Assembly (NCBI GenBank): GCA_031278075.1
Contig: JAITLE010000169.1
Location: forward strand, 1-9,423
DNA: 9,423 nucleotides
Direction: 5' to 3'
DNA from: Bifidobacteriaceae bacterium
Lineage (GTDB): Bacteria; Actinomycetota; Actinomycetes; Actinomycetales; WQXJ01
The notes under the pieces were generated by a model. The model was not told where the DNA came from, made no database searches, and saw nothing but the letters and a program-made list of their open reading frames with translations. Shown piece by piece: positions 1-6,228 of this stretch. A program made the position numbers and the translations under genes. Each line of letters starts with the position of its first letter. The stretch's first letter is position 1.

Positions 1-12
1 AACCACCTCCAT
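1..12 (-). CDS. rimM: Probable start of rimM (16S rRNA processing protein), cut by window edge
   Basis: Only ATG and three further codons (Met-Glu-Val-Val) are visible before the window ends. The call rests on two points. RimM proteins commonly begin with a short run leading into a V-V-A-R-I-G motif, which fits these residues. In actinobacteria rimM directly follows the KH-domain gene in the rpsP cluster. The start lies 8 bases after the khpA stop codon, with an AGG at 24-26 as a weak ribosome binding site about 11 bases upstream. Four codons cannot prove the identity, so this is a synteny-based inference. Confidence 0.4.
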
Positions 13-20
13 CGCGGCTG

Positions 21-263
21 CTACCTGAGACGGTCGGTGTCCACCAGGTCGACACGCACGTCCTCGTCCTTAGCCAACGCGTTGATCACCTGACGCAAGG
101 CGCGGGCGGTGCGGCCGCCGCGGCCGATCGCGCGACCTAGATCCTCGGGGGCGACCCGGACCTCGAGCACCTGGCCACGGCGCAGCCGCTTGGGCGCGAC
201 GCTGACGGCCTCCGGATTGTCGACTATCCCCTTGACGAGGTGCTCGAGCGCTTCAACGAGCAT
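21..263 (-). CDS. khpA: KhpA-type KH-domain RNA-binding protein
   Basis: This is a small 80-residue protein that is essentially one KH domain. KhpA proteins bind RNA in the cytoplasm, often partnering KhpB, and in several Gram-positive bacteria they affect cell division and envelope functions. The nucleic-acid-binding loop of the KH fold is visible as I46-G47-R48-G49-G50, followed by a basic helix (R51 to R57). The length is normal for the family. The ATG overlaps the rpsP stop codon by one base (TGATG) and no strong ribosome binding site precedes it, so its translation is probably coupled to rpsP. Its position between rpsP and the presumed rimM is the conserved actinobacterial order. Confidence 0.93.
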   Translation of the reverse strand: MLVEALEHLVKGIVDNPEAVSVAPKRLRRGQVLEVRVAPEDLGRAIGRGGRTARALRQVINALAKDEDVRVDLVDTDRLR

Positions 264-829
264 CAGGCGGCGGCGTCCTCGCCCGCTGCTGCGGGCGCGT
301 CGGCTGGCGCGGCTGGCGCGGCCTCGGCGGCGCCCGCATCAGCGGCGGCTTCCGCCTCGTCCGTGCCCTCAGCGTCCCCCGCGGCATCAGCGGCCTCAGC
401 GGCGGCCTTGGCCGCCTCTTCCGCGGCCTTCTTGGCGGCCCGCGCCTTCTCCTCGGCCTGAGCGGTGACCTTCCTGAGGGCCTCGGCCTCAGCGGCCTCG
501 AGCGCTGCGGCCTGAGCCGCCGCCTGGGCGGCCTGGCGCGCCGGGACCTTCAACCGGCCCTCCTCATAGGGCAGGCCCTTGAACTTCTGCCAGTCGCCGG
601 TCAGCTTGAGCTGAGCCAACACCGGATCGGTGGGCTGGGCGCCAACCGACAGCCAGTATTGGACGCGTTCCGAATCAACCTCGATGAATGAAGGGTCTTC
701 GGTGGGATGGTACTTGCCGATCTCCTCGATGACGCGGCCATCGCGCTTCGCGCGCGCGTCCACAACAACGATGCGGTAATAGGGCGCCCGGATCTTGCCC
801 AGGCGCTTGAGCCTAATCTTCACTGCCAC
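263..829 (-). CDS. rpsP: 30S ribosomal protein S16 with long Ala-rich C-terminal extension
   Basis: S16 binds 16S rRNA in the body of the 30S subunit and is needed for its assembly. The first ~95 residues are a complete S16 domain, with the family signature at residues 3-12 (V-K-I-R-L-K-R-L-G-K) and the conserved R-I-V-V-V-D-A and G-x-Y-x-P segments. I chose the GTG at 829 because it gives the usual M-A-V-K-I-R start and has an AAAGGAAG ribosome binding site at 841-848, 11 bases upstream. Upstream in-frame codons encode nothing S16-like. The protein is 188 residues. Residues ~97-188 are a tail in which about half the residues are Ala, mixed with Glu, Lys and Asp. Its first part (to about residue 150) looks helical or coiled-coil, and its end is acidic and Pro/Ala-rich. 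Actinobacterial S16 proteins often carry such tails, but this one is long. Confidence 0.96.
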   Translation of the reverse strand: MAVKIRLKRLGKIRAPYYRIVVVDARAKRDGRVIEEIGKYHPTEDPSFIEVDSERVQYWLSVGAQPTDPVLAQLKLTGDWQKFKGLPYEEGRLKVPARQAAQAAAQAAALEAAEAEALRKVTAQAEEKARAAKKAAEEAAKAAAEAADAAGDAEGTDEAEAAADAGAAEAAPAAPADAPAAAGEDAAA

Positions 830-964
830 GGCGGCGGTTACTTCCTTTGCATGGTTAGTCGGGTTCCCGCTGGCGGCTTGGCCAGTGGGTGGGCCATGCC
901 GTGGCGGCGCGATTGCCGCGCGCCCGGAGGATGAGAGGGCCCGCCGGGAACGCATACGCCCGCA

Positions 965-994
965 ATTCTGCCAGACAACAGCCGACCGACCCAA
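965..994 (-). promoter_or_regulatory. Candidate rpsP promoter
   Basis: In the 242-base gap between the amidohydrolase stop and rpsP, the minus strand reads TTGGGT (989-994), an 18-base spacer, then CAGAAT (965-970). This is a plausible actinobacterial -35/-10 pair. It would give an rpsP leader of roughly 130 bases. That leader can form a GC-rich hairpin at about 906-924 (arms GGCGCG and CGCGCC). No ribosomal leader family was recognised. The promoter is inferred from sequence alone. Confidence 0.4.
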
Positions 995-1071
995 GTCGGC
1001 CCTCCGGTCCGATTCCGTCCGCGTCAGTTCGGCCAGGCCAGGCGCGATGCGGGCGGGCGGGGTCGGGAGCG

Positions 1072-2208
1072 TCACGGCCTCGCCCAGGCCCCGGTCCCGG
1101 CCAGGGCGCCCGCGACCAGCGCGCCACGCAACACCACCGCTCGGGGCGTGTGGAGGGCGGCGACCGCCTCACGCGGGTCGGTCGAATACACCACCAGGTC
1201 AGCGCTGGCCCCTTCCTCAAGACCGGGCACGCCGAGGAAGCGGCGCGCGTCATAGGAGGCGGCCGCGACAATCGCCTCCGCGGGGATGCCGGCACGGGCC
1301 ATCAGGTCGGTCTCCAGGCAATAGACGCCGTGCGGGATGTTGGTGGACTCGTCCGATCCGACCAGCAGCGACACTCCCGCGTCGTGGAGCGCCTTCGCCT
1401 GCTCGTGGCGCCGCTCGTGGAGCCGCCGCAGATGACGCTCCCAGCGAGGGAACCGGCCCGCCGCGGACGCCGCGATCTCAGCGAAGTTCTCTCGCTGAAT
1501 CATCGTCGGAACCACCCGCACGCCCTTGGCCCGGGCCTGCGCCATCATCGCCGCGTCCAAGCCGGCGCCGTGTTCAATGCAGTCGACCCCGCACCGCAAA
1601 GCCTGCGCGGCGCCCTCAGCCGAGAACACGTGCGTGGTGACCCGCGCGCCCAACGCGTGGGCCCGGCCGATCGCCTGCGTCAGCTTGTCGTCCGGCCACA
1701 GCAGCGCGAGGTCTGGTTCCGGCAGCGCCCGGTCGATCCAGTCGCCCACGAGTTTGACCCAGCCGTCCCCCGCCAGCGCCTCCTCCGCCACGGCGTCGGG
1801 GAGCTGATCGGGGACGATCTCGCGCGGCAGGTGTCTGAGGTAGCGTTTCGCGATCGCGATGTGTTGGCCGCAGCGGATGACGCGCGGCGCCCAGGGCGCA
1901 TCGTCGAGCCACCGCGTCGAGTACGGCTCGCGGGGGCAGCCCGCGTCGCGGACCAGCAGGACGCCGGTGTCTCGGTCGGCGATGGCTTGCGCGCGGGCCA
2001 CATCAGGGGGCGCGGCGCCCGCCGCGCCCAGCCCGATGTGGCAGTGCACGTCCACCAACCCGGGCAGGACCACACCGTCGACGCGCCGGTCAGCCGCGCG
2101 GGCGGGCTTCTCGAAGGTCAGCCGACCGCCGACCGACCAAAGTTCGCAGACCTCCGTCTCGCCGTCGACGACGACCGTCCCCGACAAGTGGATCACCGGC
2201 GTCGCCAT
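1072..2208 (-). CDS. Metal-dependent amidohydrolase (imidazolonepropionase/prolidase-like), substrate unknown
   Basis: This 378-residue cytoplasmic enzyme belongs to the amidohydrolase superfamily, whose members hydrolyse C-N, C-O and related bonds with a binuclear or mononuclear metal centre. Counting from the ATG at 2208, all canonical metal and catalytic residues are present: H55-C-H57 after strand 1 (D-V-H-C-H), K152 as the possible carboxylated bridging lysine (W-V-K-L-V-G), H193 (T-T-H-V), H213 (I-E-H-G) and D286 (G-S-D-E). The C-terminal small beta domain ends with the typical G-A-S-A-D-L-V-V-Y-S segment. The ATG is preferred over an adjacent upstream TTG (2211) because a perfect AGGAGG (2215-2220) lies 6 bases before it. 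An amidohydrolase between ffh and rpsP is conserved in actinobacteria (Rv2915c in M. tuberculosis). The substrate cannot be read from the sequence. Confidence 0.9.
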   Translation of the reverse strand: MATPVIHLSGTVVVDGETEVCELWSVGGRLTFEKPARAADRRVDGVVLPGLVDVHCHIGLGAAGAAPPDVARAQAIADRDTGVLLVRDAGCPREPYSTRWLDDAPWAPRVIRCGQHIAIAKRYLRHLPREIVPDQLPDAVAEEALAGDGWVKLVGDWIDRALPEPDLALLWPDDKLTQAIGRAHALGARVTTHVFSAEGAAQALRCGVDCIEHGAGLDAAMMAQARAKGVRVVPTMIQRENFAEIAASAAGRFPRWERHLRRLHERRHEQAKALHDAGVSLLVGSDESTNIPHGVYCLETDLMARAGIPAEAIVAAASYDARRFLGVPGLEEGASADLVVYSTDPREAVAALHTPRAVVLRGALVAGALAGTGAWARP

Positions 2209-2214
2209 CAACCG

Positions 2215-2220
2215 CCTCCT
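2215..2220 (-). promoter_or_regulatory. Ribosome binding site deciding the amidohydrolase start
   Basis: The minus strand reads AGGAGG here, 6 bases before the ATG at 2208 and only 3 bases before an in-frame TTG at 2211. The spacing supports the ATG as the start. Confidence 0.8.
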
Positions 2221-2268
2221 GGTCGAACTCGCATGAAACGGCCAGGACGCGCCGTCCAGCCGCTCCCT

Positions 2269-2274
2269 ACATTA
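2269..2274 (-). promoter_or_regulatory. Candidate -10 element of an amidohydrolase promoter
   Basis: The minus strand reads TAATGT, a TANNNT-type -10 element in an unusually AT-rich patch (TTTAATGTA) of an otherwise very GC-rich gap. Seventeen bases upstream lies GGGACT (2292-2297), sharing the central G-A-C of a -35 element. Transcription from here would give a leader of about 55 bases. The upstream palindrome at 2281-2300 overlaps the -35 and spacer. Confidence 0.45.
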
Positions 2275-2280
2275 AACGTC

Positions 2281-2300
2281 ACCGGGACCAAAGTCCCTAA
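2281..2300. promoter_or_regulatory. DosR-box-like palindrome (GGGACCAAAGTCCC core)
   Basis: The plus strand reads ACCGGGACCAAAGTCCCTAA. The core has arms GGGAC and GTCCC around a 4-base centre. It matches about 16 of 20 positions of the mycobacterial DosR/DevR consensus TTSGGGACTWWAGTCCCSAA on either strand. It overlaps the predicted -35 and spacer of the amidohydrolase promoter. That placement suits a repressor better than a classic DosR activator site, which usually lies near -40. As RNA it would be a small hairpin with a 4-base loop and no following U-run. Regulation by a DosR-like protein is inference. Confidence 0.4.
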
Positions 2301-2334
2301 TCGGCGCGTTGGCGCGGCTCGCGGCAGAGAGGAC

Positions 2335-2358
2335 CGCGGGGCGGCCCATGTCCCCGCG
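2335..2358 (-). terminator. GC-rich hairpin just after ffh, possible terminator
   Basis: Perfect 7-base arms (CGCGGGG and CCCCGCG) enclose a 10-base loop, starting 11 bases after the ffh stop codon. There is no U-tract after it on the minus strand, so it would be a weak or Rho-assisted terminator, or simply an mRNA 3'-end stabiliser. Its position before the separate amidohydrolase promoter supports a transcript boundary. Confidence 0.35.
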
Positions 2359-2369
2359 CCCCAAGCGCC

Positions 2370-3923
2370 TCAGCCGAATATCCCCCCGAGCCCAGTGGGA
2401 ATCCGGCCCGGTCCGCCCGCGGCGTCCCCACCCAAACCAAAAGCGGCGCCGGGCCGGTCCGGGACAGCCGTGGGCACGGCATCGGGCTGCCCTTCCAAGA
2501 AGGCCCGCTCCTCAGCGGCCCGTTTGGCGGGATTCCCGGAACGCGACTTCTTCGCCACACGCGGCGGGGCCTGCATCCGGCCCTTGGACTTCTTGCCGCC
2601 GCCGAACCCCGGCCGGCCACCCCGCGCCATCGACCGCATCATGGTTTTCGCCTGGTCGAAGCGCTGCAACAACTGGTTGACCGCCTGCACCGTGGTCCCC
2701 GAGCCGCGCGCGATCCGGGCGCGCCGCGAACCGTTGATGATCTTGGGATCGGCTCGCTCGGCTGGCGTCATCGACCTGACGATCGCCTCGACGCGATCCA
2801 CTTCCCTCTCATCGAACTGGTCCAAAGCCTGGCGCATCTGGCCCGCGCCCGGCATCATCCCGATGAGTTTCTTCATCGAACCCATCTGGCGCACCTGCTG
2901 GAGCTGGGCCAAGAAGTCCTGCAGCGTGAAATCGTCGCCGTCGCCCTTGATCTTGCGTTCGAGCGCCTTCGTCTGCTCCTCGTCGAAGACACGCTGGGCC
3001 CGCTCGATCAACGTCATCACGTCGCCGAGGTCCAAGATGCGGCCCGCCATGCGGTCCGGGTGGAACACCTCGAAATCGCCGAGTTTCTCGCCGGTGGACG
3101 CGAACAGGATAGGCACACCGGTCACGGACCGCACGGACAGGGCCGCGCCACCGCGGGCGTCGCCGTCAAGCTTCGTCAACACCACGCCCGTGAACCCGAC
3201 GCCGGCCTTGAACGCCTCCGCGGTGGTCACGGCGTCCTGCCCGATCATCGAGTCGATCACAAACAGCACGTCGTCGGGTTGGACCGCGTCACGGATCTGC
3301 GCCGCCTGCCGCATCAGCCCATCGTCCACGCCGAGCCGGCCGGCGGTGTCCACCACCACCACGTCGTGCAGCTTGCGTTCAGCCTCCCCCAGTCCGCCGC
3401 GCGCCACCTCCACCGGATCGCCGATGCCGTCGCCCGGCTCAGGCGCATACACCGGGACCCCAGCCTGCTCGCCCACGATTTGCAGCTGCTTGACCGCGCC
3501 CGGGCGCTGCAGATCGGCGGCGACCAGCAGCGGAGTGTGACCCCGTTCCCGCAGCCACAAGCCCAGTTTGCCGGCCAGGGTGGTCTTCCCCGAGCCCTGC
3601 AAGCCCGCCAAGAGGATGACAGTGGGCGGGCGCTTGGCGAGCTTCAGCTCGACAGTGGCGCCGCCTAGGATCGCCACCAGCTCGTCGTGGACAATCTTGA
3701 CGACCTGCTGCGAGGGGTTCAGCGCCTTGTTGACGTCCTCGCCGAGGGCCCGCTCCCGCACCCGGGCGGTGAACTGCCTGACCACCGGCGCGGCGACATC
3801 CGCATCCAACAGAGCACGGCGGATCTCGCGGATGGTCGCGTCCACGTCGGCCACCGAAAGGCGGCCCTTGCCACGCAGCGACTTGAATGTGGCGGTCAAT
3901 CGGTCGGACAGCGAGTTGAACAT
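2370..3923 (-). CDS. ffh: Signal recognition particle GTPase Ffh (SRP54)
   Basis: Ffh binds 4.5S/SRP RNA and the signal sequences of nascent membrane proteins, then docks with FtsY in a GTP-dependent step. The 517 residues show the N domain (1-~95), the G domain with P-loop G-L-Q-G-S-G-K-T-T (107-115), D-L-Q-R-P-G-A (137-143), D-T-A-G-R (192-196) and T-K-L-D-G-D-A-R-G-G (250-259). The Met-rich M domain follows (~325-435), with finger-loop segment M-G-S-M-K-K-L-I-G-M-M-P-G and RNA-binding S-R-R-A-R-I-A-R-G-S-G. After ~435 comes a Gly/Lys/Arg-rich low-complexity tail ending G-L-G-G-I-F-G. The ATG gives the standard M-F-N-S-L-S-D-R-L start. Only AAGG lies before it, but TAGCCT (3933-3938) could be a -10 for a nearly leaderless transcript. 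A perfect 14-base palindrome (3939-3952) sits in the 51-base gap after glnD. Confidence 0.98.
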   Translation of the reverse strand: MFNSLSDRLTATFKSLRGKGRLSVADVDATIREIRRALLDADVAAPVVRQFTARVRERALGEDVNKALNPSQQVVKIVHDELVAILGGATVELKLAKRPPTVILLAGLQGSGKTTLAGKLGLWLRERGHTPLLVAADLQRPGAVKQLQIVGEQAGVPVYAPEPGDGIGDPVEVARGGLGEAERKLHDVVVVDTAGRLGVDDGLMRQAAQIRDAVQPDDVLFVIDSMIGQDAVTTAEAFKAGVGFTGVVLTKLDGDARGGAALSVRSVTGVPILFASTGEKLGDFEVFHPDRMAGRILDLGDVMTLIERAQRVFDEEQTKALERKIKGDGDDFTLQDFLAQLQQVRQMGSMKKLIGMMPGAGQMRQALDQFDEREVDRVEAIVRSMTPAERADPKIINGSRRARIARGSGTTVQAVNQLLQRFDQAKTMMRSMARGGRPGFGGGKKSKGRMQAPPRVAKKSRSGNPAKRAAEERAFLEGQPDAVPTAVPDRPGAAFGLGGDAAGGPGRIPTGLGGIFG

Positions 3924-3974
3924 AAGGCCTTAAGGCTACCGGCCCGGGCCGGGTCCGCACCCAAGGGGGTCGAG

Positions 3975-5798
3975 TCAGGACGCGGCCGTCCGGCCGGAAC
4001 GCGCCCGCAGTTCACGGGCCGCCGCGGCCACCAGCTTGCCGACCAAGGCGGCGCGGAGCTTGGTCCAAGCTTTCGGTCCGGCGGCGCGCGCGTCCGCCTC
4101 CGTCAGGGCCGCCAGGCCGTCCAGCACGTCGCCTCGCCAATCCAGGACGTCCAGCAGCGCGATCGCGGTCTCGGGCGCCGCGACGTCCAGCCCCGTCGCC
4201 ATCCGCGGCAGGGTCAAATGATGCCGGATCAGCGCGATCATGAAGGCGGAGGCGGCCGCGTCATAACCCATCCGGGCGAACAGCGGACCCGCCAGCAGGG
4301 CGCCAAGCGCCGCGTGGTCCTTCTCGCCCGGCCGTTTGCCCAGATCGTGGAACAAGGTGGCCACCGCCACCAGCGGCCTGGGCGCCGACCCCACAGCGAC
4401 ATCCGCCAACACCGCCACCGCCTCGACCTGGTGCCGGTCCACCGTGTGCCTGTGCAGCGCGTTGCGCTGCGCCTGGTTGCGGACCGCCGCCCATTCCGGC
4501 CACAGCCGCGTCACCACCCCGGCCTGATCCAACGCCTCCCACACCGGCGTGATCCGCTCCCCCAGCACCAAGAACGCGGCCAGCTCGGAGCGCGCCTGCG
4601 CCGGCCACGGCTCCGGCAGCGGCGGCGCGGAACGCAACGCCCTAAGCGTCAACGGCTCCAAAGGCAACCCCCGCTCGGCGCAAACACGCGCGGTGCGAAG
4701 TGGAATGACGGGATCGTGCCGCGGGACGTCCGCTGAAGTGAACACGACCTCTCCGCCGAGTTCCGCGAGACCCTCCGCGACCGGCGTGAGGCGCGGCCCC
4801 TGCCGGCGTCCCCGCACGAACACCGCTGGGATGGCGGCCCGGCCGGGCAGGTTGCGCAGCGCGCGCCGCATGGTGGTGTCGAGCGCGTGCGTCACGCCGC
4901 GGCCGGCCAGCGCGAGGTTGCCCATCAACTGGTCGGCGGTCAAATGCGGGTCGATCAGGTGCGCCACCTGGTCCTGTTCCGCCATGAGCAGCGCGTTCTG
5001 GGACCGCCCGGTGGCGCGCTGCAAGGCGTCGCGCGCGTCGAGCAGGTAGGCGCTGGACCGTCCCAGCTCCGCGGCCGTCGCGTCGTGGGGCCGGTCCGCC
5101 AACCACGACGCCACCAGCGCGTCCAGCGTCACCAGGTCCCTCAGCCCGCCGCGGGCTTCCTTCAGGTCGGGTTCCAGCCGGAACGCCACGTGCCCGAAGC
5201 GCTCCTCACGTTCCCAGACGGATTCCGCCAGTTCGGGGAGCCGTTTGCGCGCCGCCCCACGCCAATCGGACAGGACGCACGATGCCGCCCGGGCCGCCAA
5301 GTCCGCATTCCCCGCCAGCGGCGCGAGCGACAGCAACCCGGTCGCCGCAGGGAGATCTTGCGAGGCGATCCGCCGGCACTCCGCCAGGGAGCGGAAGGAC
5401 TGATCCAGGTCGAAGCCAGCGTCCCAGATGGGGTACCAGAGCGCGCGAGCCAACTCCTCGCGGCGCGCCTCGCTCCAGCCGGACCCCTCGTAGACCACGA
5501 CCAGGTCGAGATCCGAGAGCGGGCCGATCTCGCCCCGGCCAAGCGAACCGACCGCGCCCAACGCCGCTGCCGTGTTGCGGCCCGTCCCACCGGGGGCGCG
5601 GGCCGCGCGGAGCGCCTCGTCCCACAAGCGGCCGAGCGCCGCGCGCAGCAAGCGGATCCGCGCCGCGCGGCCACGGCCTCCCGGCGTCCACCACATCGCG
5701 GCGTGCGGGCCTTGGCGCTTGCGCGCCGAACCGAGGTCCCGGAAGGCGGGCGGACCTTCCGGGACCCCGGTGTCTTTGGCACTGCTGACTAAGGTCAA
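3975..5798 (-). CDS. glnD: GlnD-like PII nucleotidyltransferase lacking C-terminal ACT domains
   Basis: GlnD attaches UMP (AMP in some actinobacteria) to PII proteins when glutamine is low and removes it when glutamine is high. The nucleotidyltransferase domain is intact: G-S-L-G-R-G-E (84-90) followed by S95-D96-L-D98, the metal-binding aspartates. The GlnD-specific linker reads E-P-D-L-K-E-A-R-G-G-L-R-D (209-221). The HD domain has H451-T-V-D-R-H456, H484-D485-L-G-K and R-H-H-L (525-528). The protein ends at 607 residues, right after the HD domain. E. coli GlnD (about 890 residues) and many actinobacterial GlnDs are longer and carry two ACT domains that sense glutamine. No ACT remnant fits in the 51 bases before ffh. 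The TTG at 5798 is the only start in the open stretch after glnB; an internal ATG (5696, residue 35) lacks a ribosome binding site but is possible. Upstream glnB supports the function. Confidence 0.9.
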   Translation of the reverse strand: MTLVSSAKDTGVPEGPPAFRDLGSARKRQGPHAAMWWTPGGRGRAARIRLLRAALGRLWDEALRAARAPGGTGRNTAAALGAVGSLGRGEIGPLSDLDLVVVYEGSGWSEARREELARALWYPIWDAGFDLDQSFRSLAECRRIASQDLPAATGLLSLAPLAGNADLAARAASCVLSDWRGAARKRLPELAESVWEREERFGHVAFRLEPDLKEARGGLRDLVTLDALVASWLADRPHDATAAELGRSSAYLLDARDALQRATGRSQNALLMAEQDQVAHLIDPHLTADQLMGNLALAGRGVTHALDTTMRRALRNLPGRAAIPAVFVRGRRQGPRLTPVAEGLAELGGEVVFTSADVPRHDPVIPLRTARVCAERGLPLEPLTLRALRSAPPLPEPWPAQARSELAAFLVLGERITPVWEALDQAGVVTRLWPEWAAVRNQAQRNALHRHTVDRHQVEAVAVLADVAVGSAPRPLVAVATLFHDLGKRPGEKDHAALGALLAGPLFARMGYDAAASAFMIALIRHHLTLPRMATGLDVAAPETAIALLDVLDWRGDVLDGLAALTEADARAAGPKAWTKLRAALVGKLVAAAARELRARSGRTAAS

Positions 5799-5858
5799 GG
5801 CGCGCTCGCCACCACCAGGGCGCGCCGCCCGGCCACGCTCCTGCTGCCCGCCATGTCC

Positions 5859-6197
5859 TTACAGAGCGTCGACGCCCGTGTCACCGGTCCGCACCCGGAC
5901 CACCGACTCGACATCGACCACCCAGACTTTGCCGTCGCCGATCCGCTCGGTGCGGGCGGCGCCGACTATGGCCTCGACTGCGGCGGGGGCGACCGAATCG
6001 TCGACCACTGCCTCCAGCTTGATCTTCGGGAGGAGGTCCACGGTGTACTCGGCGCCGCGATAGACCTCGGTGTGGCCCTTCTGGCGCCCGTATCCGGAGA
6101 CCTCGGAGACCGTCATGCCGCGGGCGCCGGCCGCCTCGAGGGCGGTCTTGACCGCGTCCAAGCGGTGGGGCTGGATGATTGCGGTAACCAGTTTCAT
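5859..6197 (-). CDS. glnB: PII nitrogen regulatory protein (GlnB/GlnK)
   Basis: PII is a trimeric signal protein that reads 2-oxoglutarate and ATP/ADP and, when linked to amt, usually gates the ammonium channel by inserting its T-loop. The 112 residues match the family length. The T-loop (about 37-55) contains Q39, K40 and the signature Y-R-G-A-E-Y51, where Y51 is the residue modified by GlnD-type enzymes. The B-loop signature T83-E-R-I-G-D-G-K90-V-W is complete, and the C-terminal R-V-R-T-G is present. The ATG has AAAGG 8 bases upstream. It lies 31 bases after amt and 60 before glnD, making a compact nitrogen operon. By its neighbour it could be called glnK. Its TAA stop is in the same frame as glnD, with 20 open codons between. 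Confidence 0.97.
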   Translation of the reverse strand: MKLVTAIIQPHRLDAVKTALEAAGARGMTVSEVSGYGRQKGHTEVYRGAEYTVDLLPKIKLEAVVDDSVAPAAVEAIVGAARTERIGDGKVWVVDVESVVRVRTGDTGVDAL

Positions 6198-6228
6198 GTT
6201 CCTAGCCTTTCAGAGGTGGACTCGGCTC

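Noticed and set aside
830..1075. N-terminal extension of S16 by using a start far upstream (270 residues in total)
   Set aside because: The added residues do not resemble any S16, and the GTG at 829 has a proper ribosome binding site and the standard M-A-V-K-I-R start.
889..3540. 883-codon open frame on the plus strand
   Set aside because: It lies antisense to the amidohydrolase and ffh, its translation is Arg/Pro/Ala-rich with no recognisable domain, and it crosses the promoter gap. It is a typical shadow of high-GC third positions on the other strand.
3687..4736. 349-codon plus-strand open frame antisense to ffh and glnD
   Set aside because: Low-complexity Arg/Gln/His-rich product, no ribosome binding site, fully explained by the strong codon bias of the genes on the opposite strand.
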